Positions 14,667 to 24,112 of a stretch of 64,000 nucleotides of DNA are shown one piece after another. This stretch comes from a virus: positions 121,325 to 185,324 of IMG/VR virus record IMGVR_UViG_3300023202_000142; one strand, given 5' to 3'. Under the pieces are notes generated by a model, which was given only the letters and a program-made list of their open reading frames with translations, searched no databases and was not told the origin of the DNA. Both the position numbers and the translations under genes were made by a program. Position 1 is the first letter of the stretch. Every line of letters begins with the position of its first letter.

Positions 14667-17600
14667 GTGGCCGATAAAAACTGGCTTAACCTGGGGGTAG
14701 CCTTTCCGGTCGTCGACAAGGGGGCCAAGAAGGCGATTGGCGCGATGAAGGGCAGCCTCGACAAGATCGGCGGCAGCCTCGACGACATCGGTTCGTCGAA
14801 TGCGTTCGAGAAGCTGATGCAGTCGGTCGATGTCCGCAAGCTCGACAAGGTCGTCGAGAAGATGGACAGCCTGGCGGACGCTGCGGCGAGCAACATCAAT
14901 CTGTCGTCGAGCCTGGACTCCCAGTACCTTTCCGCTTCGATCAGTGCCGAGAAGCTTGGGGCGACGACCAACGTTAGCGCCAAGAAGATCAAACAGGCGA
15001 CGGGGTTCTTCGCTGACCTTCAGATGGACGTCAACGAGCTGCAGAAGGGGTTCGTCACCCTGGAGAAGGCGGGTCTCGACGTCTCGAAGCTCGGGTTCTC
15101 GAATTTCAAGGAGTTCGCCAAGTTCAGTGACGTTGTCGGTGTCAGCACTGAGTCGCTGGCGAATGAGTTGCACGGGCTGCGCAACAGCTATGGGTTCACC
15201 GACGACCAGCTCGCCGGTTTCCTCGACACCATGACGGCGACCTCCAAGGAGATGGGGATCTCTCGCGAGGTGTTCGGGAACATGTCGGCGATCACGCAGC
15301 AGCTCGATGATCACTTCGCTCGCCTCAACATGAATGTGACGCCTGAGCAGTTCACGCAGGCAGCTAAAGAGGCTGTGTTGCTCTCGGGTGCGCTGCACAA
15401 GACAGGCATCGCGTCGGGTGACGTCGTGCAGACTCAGCAGGGTCTGGCGCAGCAGTTGACTGAAGCGCGCTTCCAGATGCGCCAACTGGCGACGGGTGCT
15501 GCTGGTGAGTTGCCGGACATGCTGACCAAGATGGGGGTCGCCTCACAGGACTTCGATGCCGCGATGACGGCGTTGAACAGTTCTCCGCTCGACTTCATGA
15601 CGTTCATGTCGGATCGCTTCAAGGACATGTCGGAGTCGCAGCGCGAGTTCTTCATCACCCACAGCGGTCTGTCCAAAGATCTGATGTGGTCGATGGCGAA
15701 CTACCCGAAGGTGGCCGAGGAGGTTCAGCGGGTCGCCGACAAAACCCGCAACGCCGCGGGGGCGTCGCAGGAGATGTCGAAGGCGTATCGGGTCAACCGG
15801 ACGATGCAGGAGAAGTTCAGCTTCGCAAACGAGAAGTTCGAGACCAGGCTGCTCAGGATGTCCTCGAAGATGGGCATCGCGAACCAGATCTTGGACAACC
15901 AGCGCCTTGCACACAGTAAGCTTTACGAGACCCTGGAGGCTGGTGCGAAGAAAGACGGGGCCGTGGGCCTGATCACGCAGGCGTTCCTGGCCTACAAGCA
16001 GGGCGGCCTTCAGGGCGCTGTGATTGCGATCGACAACTTCCTGTCGAACTCGAAATCACTGGACGCATTCCTGACGAAGCACTCCAAGAAGATCGAGAAA
16101 CTCAAGGACGCGTTTGGGACGTTGGCCGAGAAGTTGGGGTTCGAGGGGTCTGGTGACGGTCTGGTGTCGACCCTGAAGGATCTCCGGTTCGAGCTGATGG
16201 GGATGGCTCCGATGGTTCTCGGCGTAGCAGCCGCGGTCAAGATGTCGGGTCTTGGCGGTGCGATGACATCGCTGTTCGCAGCGTTTGGTCCCGCAGGTCC
16301 GATTGCTCTCGCGGTGGGTGGGCTTGCAGCGATCGACAAGCACTGGGAAGGCGGCATCGAGGGGTTCACCAAGGACGTTGTCGCCTTTGCGAAGGAGAAC
16401 ATCCCCAAGGCTGTTAAGAAGATCCAGGGCGAGTTGCCGACGATCATGAAAAAATCTGGCAACATCCTTGGCATCCTGGGTACCGCCCTGGTCGAGGGCC
16501 TCAACGCGACATCGGAGATGATGGATGAGGTCAACTGGGAAAAGATGGGGGCGATTGCCACTGAGAAGTTCGCGGAGTACTCGGTTAAGGCGTTTGATTT
16601 CGTAGCCGACGTTCTCCGGGTTGCGATCACTGGCGATGAGGTAAAGGGGGATTCCGAGCTTCAGAACGCACTCGGCAAGATCGGGCACAGCATCGGTGAG
16701 GCGATCATCGGAGGGATCAAGGGCGCGCTTGGTCGCATGGGTGACGAGATTGCCAGCGATACCTCGGTCACCGACAAGTTGTCGGGCGCCGGCAAGATCC
16801 TCGCCGGTTCGTTTGTTGGGGGAATTGGGCTTCGGGGGGTCGGCTCGATGATGCAAAAGGTTCCTGGTCTGAGAACCGCTGGAAAGGGGGTCGGGCTTGC
16901 CGGAAGAGGTATGACGGCGGGGGCGACGGGTACAGCCAAGGTTGCCGCAAAAGGCGCTGTGCTGGCCGGCAAGGGCCTCATGCGGGGCGGTAAGGGCGCC
17001 TGGAACGTCGGGAAGGGGGTCAAGGACGTCGCTCAGATGGGCAAAACGTTTGAGGGGCTTTCTGGGGCGGCATCAAAGAAGGTCGGGTTTGGGGCAAGAA
17101 TCGGCGCAGCGCTGAAAGGTCTTCCGGGGACGGCAGGGAAGGCGTTCAAGGGTATCGCCAAGGCCGCGGGCCCCTGGCTGAAGACGGTGGGTAAGATTCT
17201 GGGACCCCTGATCGTCTTCTACGAGTACATCAAGCAGGGTCCCGACATCGTCGAGGGCGCGTTTGGCACGATCAAGGCCGTAATCGAGGGCGATGTCAAC
17301 GACGCCACGAAGTATGGTGAGAAGGCGTTCAAGGGGTTTGCGCGAGTGTTGGATGGTGTTCTCATCGGCATCCCTGGAAAGATTACCGACGCACTGATGC
17401 CGGACGGCCTGGTGTTTGATCTCGGCGAATTCTACCGGCACACGCTCGATGTCACTGAGGAGCACATCGAGGTCATGGTCGATGAATGGTCGGCGTTCCC
17501 CGAGACGATGAAGGGGATGTTTGGCAACATTGGCATGGACATTAAGGGCATCTTCAGCGACGCCAGAGAGGCGGCCGGCGAGTTCTGGGAAGGCTTCATG

Positions 17601-18101
17601 AAGTCGGGGAGCACCGTGCTTGCGCTGATGGAGGTGAGCTTCGACGCGTTCAGTCACGTCATCATTCACGGGTTCCTTGGGAAGATGCTGCGAGCCGTGG
17701 AGGATTTCATCATCGGGCTGATCAAGCCGTGGCAGGAACTGGCGAACAAACCGATGTTCTCAAGGTTCGTGAAGGCGCTTCCGGGCGGCAAGATGCTGCA
17801 GACGATGGACCTGGAGTCGTTCCGGGTTACTGATGCTCTCGGGTTGACCGACGAGGCGGCCAGGAAGAGCCGTGAGGGCGTAGCGAAGAGCGCGAAGGTG
17901 GTAGCAGCCTCGGGCGCCCTTGCGACGCCTGGTGGCGGCGCTACGGGTGCCCTGCTTGAAGCTGTGCTCGGGGAGCCGATCGAGTCGCTGGCCAAGAAGT
18001 CGGACGAGCAGACCGAGGAGCTGAAGAAGGTGAACGAGAATCTCAAGGAGAGTCGACGGCGCTCGACGCCGCCGGCGATCAATCAACCCGCACTGGACTG
18101 A
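14667..18101 (+). CDS. Tape measure protein
   Basis: An 1144-residue protein starting at GTG 14667. It is mostly helical and opens with repeated amphipathic heptads (AIGAMKGSLDKIGGSLDDIG). Around residues 510-555 is a hydrophobic Gly/Ala-rich stretch (GGAMTSLFAAFGPAGPIALA), and at about 690-810 a Gly/Lys-rich segment, both typical of tape measures, whose hydrophobic parts can insert into the host membrane during ejection. At about 0.15 nm per residue, the usual scaling, this predicts a tail of roughly 170 nm. It follows the chaperone genes and precedes the baseplate hub genes, the canonical position. No lysozyme or peptidase domain was seen. Confidence 0.9.
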   Translation: MADKNWLNLGVAFPVVDKGAKKAIGAMKGSLDKIGGSLDDIGSSNAFEKLMQSVDVRKLDKVVEKMDSLADAAASNINLSSSLDSQYLSASISAEKLGATTNVSAKKIKQATGFFADLQMDVNELQKGFVTLEKAGLDVSKLGFSNFKEFAKFSDVVGVSTESLANELHGLRNSYGFTDDQLAGFLDTMTATSKEMGISREVFGNMSAITQQLDDHFARLNMNVTPEQFTQAAKEAVLLSGALHKTGIASGDVVQTQQGLAQQLTEARFQMRQLATGAAGELPDMLTKMGVASQDFDAAMTALNSSPLDFMTFMSDRFKDMSESQREFFITHSGLSKDLMWSMANYPKVAEEVQRVADKTRNAAGASQEMSKAYRVNRTMQEKFSFANEKFETRLLRMSSKMGIANQILDNQRLAHSKLYETLEAGAKKDGAVGLITQAFLAYKQGGLQGAVIAIDNFLSNSKSLDAFLTKHSKKIEKLKDAFGTLAEKLGFEGSGDGLVSTLKDLRFELMGMAPMVLGVAAAVKMSGLGGAMTSLFAAFGPAGPIALAVGGLAAIDKHWEGGIEGFTKDVVAFAKENIPKAVKKIQGELPTIMKKSGNILGILGTALVEGLNATSEMMDEVNWEKMGAIATEKFAEYSVKAFDFVADVLRVAITGDEVKGDSELQNALGKIGHSIGEAIIGGIKGALGRMGDEIASDTSVTDKLSGAGKILAGSFVGGIGLRGVGSMMQKVPGLRTAGKGVGLAGRGMTAGATGTAKVAAKGAVLAGKGLMRGGKGAWNVGKGVKDVAQMGKTFEGLSGAASKKVGFGARIGAALKGLPGTAGKAFKGIAKAAGPWLKTVGKILGPLIVFYEYIKQGPDIVEGAFGTIKAVIEGDVNDATKYGEKAFKGFARVLDGVLIGIPGKITDALMPDGLVFDLGEFYRHTLDVTEEHIEVMVDEWSAFPETMKGMFGNIGMDIKGIFSDAREAAGEFWEGFMKSGSTVLALMEVSFDAFSHVIIHGFLGKMLRAVEDFIIGLIKPWQELANKPMFSRFVKALPGGKMLQTMDLESFRVTDALGLTDEAARKSREGVAKSAKVVAASGALATPGGGATGALLEAVLGEPIESLAKKSDEQTEELKKVNENLKESRRRSTPPAINQPALD

Positions 18102-18109
18102 GGTAGGGC

Positions 18110-18454
18110 GTGGCAACGATTCAAGAGGAAGGCGTCTCCATTAAGCGCGGGTCGTGGTTGAAGAACCAGGCGCTGGATCGCTACGATGGCCGCACGGTTG
18201 CCTGGGGTGGTTTCGAGCGGCTGCCCGACATCGAGGAGCGCGACGGCGACATCCTGTATCGCGTCCAGGGCGATGAGCGTCCCGAGCAGATCGCCCAGCG
18301 GTTCTACGGCAAGTACGAGATGTGGTGGATCATTGCCCTGGCGAACAACATTAGGATCCCAATTTCGGACATGTGGCCTGGACGTTTCCTTCGCATCCCG
18401 GACCCAAACGCCATGCTTCAGCAGGTCAGAGAGCAGGAGTTCCTGAGTGGCTAG
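18110..18454 (+). CDS. Baseplate wedge gp53-like / LysM-type protein
   Basis: A 114-residue protein with a GTG start. Residues 46-81 (GDILYRVQGDERPEQIAQRF, then YGKYEMWWIIALANNI) match the diagnostic gp53 pattern F-Y-G-x-x-x-x-W-W-I-I-A-x-A-N-N-I, a LysM-like fold found at the wedge and hub junction of contractile tails. The C-terminus PGRFLRIPDPNAM is the closing strand. Its 3' end overlaps the hub gene by 8 bases, indicating translational coupling. Confidence 0.82.
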   Translation: MATIQEEGVSIKRGSWLKNQALDRYDGRTVAWGGFERLPDIEERDGDILYRVQGDERPEQIAQRFYGKYEMWWIIALANNIRIPISDMWPGRFLRIPDPNAMLQQVREQEFLSG

Positions 18455-19910
18455 CTTCAACTTCATGTCGCCGGTGATGAAGTGTCGGCTGGAATCCAAG
18501 TCCGGGAAGGTGCTCGACTTCAAGAACTGGAGCAACAAGTACAACGTTGGCACATCGAGTGTCGATGTTCGTCGCGCCGGTGGCGGCACCCCCGTTCAGG
18601 GGTCGAACTATCCCTATGTCACCGCGTTGACCGTCACGACCACCGGGGAGGGGACAGACGCCGGTCGCGGCGCGATCATGGCCAACACGATCGGCATCCA
18701 GATCGAGGCGCCTTACGAGCAATGGCTTGCTCTTGTCGAAGATCACTTGGATGTGTTTGTGGAGTCGACGGTTGCCAGGGTTCAGCTTGGTTACTCAGGT
18801 CGTGAGACCGGGTTCCTTTCTGAGGAGTTCGCAGCGAATCTGCAGGTCATCAATGTCGACATGTCGATGGATTTCGTGTCGATGACGCTGCAGGCCATAG
18901 GTAACACCTGGTACATGAGTCGGCGTGAGGGGAAGATCAACACCAACGGCCGAACGATCTTGCAGATACTTCGGGAGATCGCGGATAGTCACGCCGCCAA
19001 GCTGTTTTACCTGGATGATCGAGGGGAGCTACAGCCGATGCCGGCGACTCAACCGACCGTGGTTCGGCAGCTCGGTCGATCGTTGACCGAGGTTTTGGAG
19101 GGGTCGGACTACGATATCGTCAAACAGCTTGTGCATGATCACGCGAATTTGCATTTCTACATGATCGGCTCCAGGATCGTGATCTACAGCGCCAAAGCGG
19201 CGGGTGCTCAGAAGTTTGTCTCAGCGTTTGAGTTCCGCGGTCAGGTCAACTTGTCGGAGGGCGTTTACCCCTGCTTGAACTTCCAAAACACGAACTCGCA
19301 GTCAACGATTCGGCGAGCTGCGGCCAAGATTGAGTCACAGAACCTGAACCTGGACACGAAGCAACGGCAGACATTTGAGGCCCTCAAGAAGGATTTGAAC
19401 GTCGCGTTTCATCGCCCCTTTGGCGTTGCCGATGACATCCCCCCGGGGGCCGCATCTTCGGCTGACGCAATTGCTGGCGGCTCCTCGCAGGAGATCCCTG
19501 CTTCGTCAAAGCCATATCGCAAGGACCAGCGAGGCATCTATATGCCTCTGGCATCTAACGACCCGTCTGCGAAGGAGAAGGTTGTTAGTGTGAAGCAACA
19601 GGCTGAGGGGCTCAGCGGCGTGATTTCGACGTGGGAGACGTTAGGCAACCCGTTGATCCGGCCGGGCCAGGAGGCAGATGTTCGAGGCGTCAGCAGTCTC
19701 TTCAGTGGCAGGTATCATCTGTCGAAGGTTACCCACGTCGGGAACCTGTCGGGCTACACGACGCAGATCGAGGGCAAGACGTACGGTCGTTCCAAGGAGT
19801 TGGCTCCGGGAACCGTGGATACCCGGGGCCAGGCGCCACAGGCTGAAACTGCGACAGCTCGTGCTGTTGATGCTGCCATTGACACTCAGGTGAAGAAGGT
19901 TTCTTCGTGA
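18447..19910 (+). CDS. Baseplate hub protein (gp27 / late control gpD-like)
   Basis: A 487-residue hub-type protein. Its N-terminal half shows the gpD pattern with the phrase VARVQLGYSGRETGFLSEEF, and its C-terminal part has the typical GNPLIRPGQEADVRGVSSLF segment followed by H-V-G strands. Between them is a Gly/Ser/Ala-rich linker (about residues 325-355). A trimer of this protein would connect the hexameric tube to the spike encoded next. The GTG at 18447 overlaps the end of the gp53-like gene and its stop overlaps the spike gene. Confidence 0.8.
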   Translation: MASFNFMSPVMKCRLESKSGKVLDFKNWSNKYNVGTSSVDVRRAGGGTPVQGSNYPYVTALTVTTTGEGTDAGRGAIMANTIGIQIEAPYEQWLALVEDHLDVFVESTVARVQLGYSGRETGFLSEEFAANLQVINVDMSMDFVSMTLQAIGNTWYMSRREGKINTNGRTILQILREIADSHAAKLFYLDDRGELQPMPATQPTVVRQLGRSLTEVLEGSDYDIVKQLVHDHANLHFYMIGSRIVIYSAKAAGAQKFVSAFEFRGQVNLSEGVYPCLNFQNTNSQSTIRRAAAKIESQNLNLDTKQRQTFEALKKDLNVAFHRPFGVADDIPPGAASSADAIAGGSSQEIPASSKPYRKDQRGIYMPLASNDPSAKEKVVSVKQQAEGLSGVISTWETLGNPLIRPGQEADVRGVSSLFSGRYHLSKVTHVGNLSGYTTQIEGKTYGRSKELAPGTVDTRGQAPQAETATARAVDAAIDTQVKKVSS

Positions 19911-20755
19911 TTCATCAACTCGTTAACGCAATTCGTCAGCGGGGCCTGGAGTACTTTGGCCGATGGTATGGTTGGTACCCCGGCGAGGTCGTCGACAACG
20001 AGGATCCACAGCGTCAGGACCGCGTGCGCGTGCGGGTGGACGCGCTGGGGCTTCCAGACGGGCAGGATGTGCTGCCGAACTGGGCGTATCCACAGACTGG
20101 ACCGTGGACCCCCGGGCCCGATAAAGGCTCGTCGAATGTCCCCAGGGTCGGTGACAATGTCTGGGTCTGTTTCGAGAACGGCAACACATCGACACCGCGG
20201 TATGCGCCTTCTGGCTGGTATGCCAGCGGAGAAAAGCCGGCCGAGTTCGAGACGGTCGAGGATCGTGGCTGGAAGACCCATGCGGGTCATGTCGTGCGGT
20301 TTCGGGACCTCGACGGGGATGAGTCGATTCTGTTTCGGCACGCCAATGGCGGTCAGGTCGAACTGGAGTCCGATAACTCCATCGTGATTAAGACGGTGGC
20401 CGGGGACATCATCGATATCGACCCACAAGGGAGTGTGTTGGTGCAGCATCGTGCGGGCACCAAGGTAGAGATGCAGACCACGAGTATCGATATTCAGGCC
20501 AGCGTGAGGGCCACGATCAAGGCGGCCAGGGTCGTCGCTGAGGCTTCGCAGACCGAACTGTCAGCTCCTGGCGCGACTCATCCTGTGGTGAAGGGGGATC
20601 TGCTTTTTGGCTGGCTTCAGCAGCTTCATTCCTGGGCCGTCGGACATGTTCATCTTTCGGCTGCACCGACGATGCCGACAAGCAACTCTCAGCCTCCAGG
20701 GTTGCCTCTGCCGCCGCCTCCGGCGATGCTGTCCACGAAGACGAGGACGGGATAA
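19907..20755 (+). CDS. Baseplate spike protein (gp5 OB-fold / gpV-like)
   Basis: A 282-residue protein. Residues 20-105 form the gp5/gpV OB-fold (WYPGEVVDNEDPQRQDRVRV, then WAYPQTG, VPRVGDNVWVCFENG). A repetitive beta-strand segment at about 125-225 (HVVRFRDLDGDESILFRHAN) is the expected needle of the spike. The C-terminus (HPVVKGDLLFGWLQQLHSW, then GHVHLSAAPTMPTS) and a proline-rich tip PPGLPLPPPPA match the metal- or tip-binding ends of gpV-like proteins. No lysozyme domain is present, unlike T4 gp5. It caps the hub and pierces the outer surface. Confidence 0.85.
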   Translation: MIHQLVNAIRQRGLEYFGRWYGWYPGEVVDNEDPQRQDRVRVRVDALGLPDGQDVLPNWAYPQTGPWTPGPDKGSSNVPRVGDNVWVCFENGNTSTPRYAPSGWYASGEKPAEFETVEDRGWKTHAGHVVRFRDLDGDESILFRHANGGQVELESDNSIVIKTVAGDIIDIDPQGSVLVQHRAGTKVEMQTTSIDIQASVRATIKAARVVAEASQTELSAPGATHPVVKGDLLFGWLQQLHSWAVGHVHLSAAPTMPTSNSQPPGLPLPPPPAMLSTKTRTG

Positions 20756-20758
20756 AGC

Positions 20759-21145
20759 ATGCCGAATCGAGGGATCCGATACCCCTTCAACCTGTTTGGG
20801 GGAGCGCCAGACGAGGCGAAGGATGGCGAGCTTGTTGCAAGTGCGCTCACCCAGTTGTTCAGTCAGGAGAAGCGTGAGCGGGTCTACAACGACCTGAACG
20901 GGATCAACCTTACCGAGTATGTGTTTGATAACCAGAATGACGTCCTGAAGGCCAACGTGCGTCGCGACATTGTGCTCGCGGTTTCGCGGTTCGAGCGTCG
21001 CGTGTCGATCGAGCGGGTCAATGTGCGGTTTGTCAACGTTGCTGGAACCAAGCCGACCTTGGATCTGGAGTTGGTGTGGCGGTATCAGGGCAGGGCCTAC
21101 TCGGTAGCCCGTGCCGTTGGAGTGACTCAGCCTGAGAGTGCGTGA
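20759..21145 (+). CDS. Baseplate wedge gp25-like protein
   Basis: A 128-residue protein of the gp25/IraD-like wedge family. It opens with a flexible N-terminus (GIRYPFNLFGG) and has the conserved helix-strand pattern with the phrase NVRRDIVLAVSRFERRVSIE, in which an acidic and aromatic pair precedes the closing strands VNVRF and LDLELVWR. It would sit at the inner wedge contacting sheath and gp6-like protein, whose gene overlaps it by one base. Confidence 0.88.
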   Translation: MPNRGIRYPFNLFGGAPDEAKDGELVASALTQLFSQEKRERVYNDLNGINLTEYVFDNQNDVLKANVRRDIVLAVSRFERRVSIERVNVRFVNVAGTKPTLDLELVWRYQGRAYSVARAVGVTQPESA

Positions 21146-23241
21146 TGACGAGAAGACTTTTTGCCGGCAAGGATTTCACGACCGCAGTTGCTGAGGTTAA
21201 GTCTCGGTTAACGCGTAAGTTCCCCGAGATTCAGCTCGATTTCACGAACGACCTCACAGCACTGATCGTTGAGGTCATCGCGTACTTCTCTGAGAACGTT
21301 AACTTTTTCCAGGACCTCCAGGGCGCTGAGACCTATTCGGAGACCGCTCAGCAGGCCAGGTCGGTTCAGCGCATCTCCGGGTTTTCCGCGTACAACCCAC
21401 CGGGGGCTGTTCCGGCGTCTGGTGAGGTCTCAGTTTCGTTGCAGGACGTCCTGGTCAATACGGTCCAGATCCAGGAAGGCCAGGGCTTCACGGCGTCCAA
21501 CGGGCTGTCCTACGAGGCTGCCGAGGAGGTGCTGTTCAGTCCTGGGGAGACGGGTCCGAAGACGGTGCCCCTTTCGCAGGTCGAAACTCGGTCGGTGACC
21601 TTCCGAAGTGACGGCACGCGGTTTCAGCGGTTCCAGCTCGATGTTCGCGAAGGCGAGTACCTGGCGTTCAGGTCTCTTGAGGTTCTCGTAGACAACGAGG
21701 AGTGGGCGGAGAGCGATGCGTTTCTGGACACCGACACAGATGTTTTTCGGGTCAGTTATATCGGGGATCCGATCGAATTGGAGTTCGGCGACGGTGCCGT
21801 TGGAGCTGTTCCTCCAGATGGCGCGGAGATCGCAGTGACCTACCGGGTGACTGCCGGCATTGATGGGGCGATTCCTGAGCCGGGCAGGATCACTGCGGCA
21901 TCCCCGGGGCTGGTGGCTGGTGGAGAGTCGGTGTCGATCACGATCGACGAGACGACCGGTGTGATGAGTGGCGGCCGTGAGCCCGAGAGCCCGGTGGTTG
22001 TGAAAACCAAAATTCCGCTTGCTGAGCACTCTGATGGGGCGGTGGTAACGCCGCCGGATTTCACGGGTCTCGTTACGCGCTTCCGGGATCCGACCTTCGG
22101 TGCGATCGCTGCTGCCACTGCGGTCGTCGCTACGGCTATCGAGAATGACCTGTTTTCGGTGCAGTCGCTGGGCAGGATGCGCGGGCTGTTTTTCGACGCC
22201 GAGGATGTCGTCGATGAGCAGGCTGCGCTGATCCGTCAGGTTCGGACCGATGTCGATGACGCGCTCGACATCATCAGCGATCTCGCTGCAACGATCCTGG
22301 GGCTGTCTGAGGCTGGCGGTGACATCCGGGCGGAGATGGACGATATCCGAGGTCAGCGCGACGGCGCTCAGACATCGGTGAATAGCGCGAGCAGCGAGAT
22401 TGACTCGATCCAATCTCTGATTGACGGCATCGGGACCGGGCCTGACGCCCTTACAGACCCAACCAGGGGCACGCTGACGACGTCGCTGGCCCTGATCGAA
22501 TCTCAGCTCGCGGCCATCAAGAGTCAGCTAGCAGCCATCGAGACGTCGACTGAGAACGTCGACGAGTCATCGGAGGACGTTGAGACCAATGCGACATCTG
22601 TTCAGACGCAGGTCACGATGGCGAAAGGGGAGACGGCAAACATCGAGACGGCGGTTGTGGCGCTGGAGACTGACCTGGTCGACCCGTGGACCGATGCGAT
22701 CGACGAGGTCGCCGCGATGGAGGCGCACCTTGATGAGATTTTCGCAGACGACTGTGGTCCCAACCTGGTGTCCGTGCCCATCCTGGTGCGTGACTCCGAT
22801 GGATTTTTTGCGGCGCCTTCAGTCGGTTTGATTCGTGCGCTGGAGAGCTATCTTCAGTCCAGGACTGAGCCCTCCGCTGTGTTTCGCGTGCTTGATGGAT
22901 CTCTGTTTCTGGTGGCGCCGACGATTCAGATTGTGTTCGAGCCGCTGGCGGGTGAGGTGCCCAGCAAGATCAAGGCGGCCTACGAGGCAGTGGAGTTGGC
23001 GTTCATTAAGACGTTGGATTTCGGTGCGGCGTTGAACCTGGACGACCTGTATGATCAGGCTCGCTCGGTTGGCAGGGTTGTCTCGGTGAACATCGAGATC
23101 ACGGATTTCACGGCGAGCAACAATTCGCCGGCCTTCATCGATGCGGAGGGCAACCTGGTCGTTGGTGAGCGAGAAATCGTCAATGAGCCGGTGATCGTCT
23201 ACTTCCGCAAGTTCTCTAACGGCAGCAAGGAGCTGATCTGA
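21145..23241 (+). CDS. Baseplate wedge gp6 / gpJ-like protein with coiled-coil insertion
   Basis: A 698-residue protein; ATG 21145 overlaps the gp25-like stop and is preferred to the GTG at 21142. The N-terminal part (FPEIQLDFTNDLTALIVEVI, then LRSVQRISGF-type spacing RSVQRISGFSAYNPPG) is the baseplate J/gp6 signature. Residues about 350-530 are a long, low-complexity coiled coil rich in D, E, S and T (VNSASSEIDSIQSLIDGIG), not typical of gpJ. The C-terminus resumes the gpJ pattern with beta strands ending in a polar tail. It forms the wedge ring that drives sheath contraction. Confidence 0.85.
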   Translation: MTRRLFAGKDFTTAVAEVKSRLTRKFPEIQLDFTNDLTALIVEVIAYFSENVNFFQDLQGAETYSETAQQARSVQRISGFSAYNPPGAVPASGEVSVSLQDVLVNTVQIQEGQGFTASNGLSYEAAEEVLFSPGETGPKTVPLSQVETRSVTFRSDGTRFQRFQLDVREGEYLAFRSLEVLVDNEEWAESDAFLDTDTDVFRVSYIGDPIELEFGDGAVGAVPPDGAEIAVTYRVTAGIDGAIPEPGRITAASPGLVAGGESVSITIDETTGVMSGGREPESPVVVKTKIPLAEHSDGAVVTPPDFTGLVTRFRDPTFGAIAAATAVVATAIENDLFSVQSLGRMRGLFFDAEDVVDEQAALIRQVRTDVDDALDIISDLAATILGLSEAGGDIRAEMDDIRGQRDGAQTSVNSASSEIDSIQSLIDGIGTGPDALTDPTRGTLTTSLALIESQLAAIKSQLAAIETSTENVDESSEDVETNATSVQTQVTMAKGETANIETAVVALETDLVDPWTDAIDEVAAMEAHLDEIFADDCGPNLVSVPILVRDSDGFFAAPSVGLIRALESYLQSRTEPSAVFRVLDGSLFLVAPTIQIVFEPLAGEVPSKIKAAYEAVELAFIKTLDFGAALNLDDLYDQARSVGRVVSVNIEITDFTASNNSPAFIDAEGNLVVGEREIVNEPVIVYFRKFSNGSKELI

Positions 23242-24104
23242 TGGCGGCCACGGAAAAACTCCAGCACCCGATTCCAGAGCAGAACCGACTGGAGTGGTAC
23301 GATCAGTTCCTTGCGCTGACTGCCAGTCTCGACGAGGCCGATTTCAGTTCCAGGGATGACCGCAACGTGGTCATCTTCGGCGGGGGCACCTTCACGTTCT
23401 CGGAGAGCGGCCGGGTGAACTGGACGCAGGCCGTAACGTTCAGGCACGGTTCTTCCGGGTACAACGGAATCCTTCCGCTGGACGACGATACCGGAATCAC
23501 CATGGAGGACGGCGACTGGGTCTACGTTGACCTGGTCAGGGGCCCTGCTGGCGAATACCCGTTGACGCCATACAAGACGTCTGGCGCACTGCCGGCAACC
23601 AACAAGGCGTACGCGTTCATGGCTCGCCTTGGCGATGTCCTGTGGATTCGTCATCTCGGGTTTGTACTTCTTGGTGGTGCGATCTCGACGACGTCGACGG
23701 TAATCAATTCGGGGGAGAAGCTGATTAGCGTGGTCCCTTTCGTTCAGAAGGGCGTGCAAGGGAGTGACCTGCAACTCCTCGGCAGGTTTCGGCTCAGTAC
23801 CGATGACTATGAGATCGCGAACGCAACGATGAGCTTGAACCTCCGGGTTGAGGTCCAGGTATCGGAGGACGAACTGACAGGAGACGTAGAGTTCTACGAT
23901 GCGACGTCTGGGGATGTTCTGAAGGCGTCGACGACGGTGACGTCGGAGCAACCTGTCCAGTTCGAGGCTACGTTCGTTGCGGAGGGTGGCGGTGACAGGG
24001 TGTACGAACTTCGAGCGGGACTGGACCCCGAGGAGGGCCCGTATGACCCGGATCAGGAGATCATCGTCTGGCACGCGGCCGTAGAGGTCATCAACACGTT
24101 CTAG
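23241..24104 (+). CDS. Putative peripheral baseplate protein 1
   Basis: A 287-residue beta-rich protein beginning one base into the previous stop. The first part carries YDQFLALTASLDEADFSSRD and then a beta sandwich; the last hundred residues form another (LNLRVEVQVSEDELTGDVEF). There is no enzyme motif. Coming after the gp6-like gene in a gene order typical of baseplates, it is likely a peripheral wedge or fibre-attachment protein. Confidence 0.6.
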   Translation: MAATEKLQHPIPEQNRLEWYDQFLALTASLDEADFSSRDDRNVVIFGGGTFTFSESGRVNWTQAVTFRHGSSGYNGILPLDDDTGITMEDGDWVYVDLVRGPAGEYPLTPYKTSGALPATNKAYAFMARLGDVLWIRHLGFVLLGGAISTTSTVINSGEKLISVVPFVQKGVQGSDLQLLGRFRLSTDDYEIANATMSLNLRVEVQVSEDELTGDVEFYDATSGDVLKASTTVTSEQPVQFEATFVAEGGGDRVYELRAGLDPEEGPYDPDQEIIVWHAAVEVINTF

Positions 24105-24112
24105 GAGCTATC

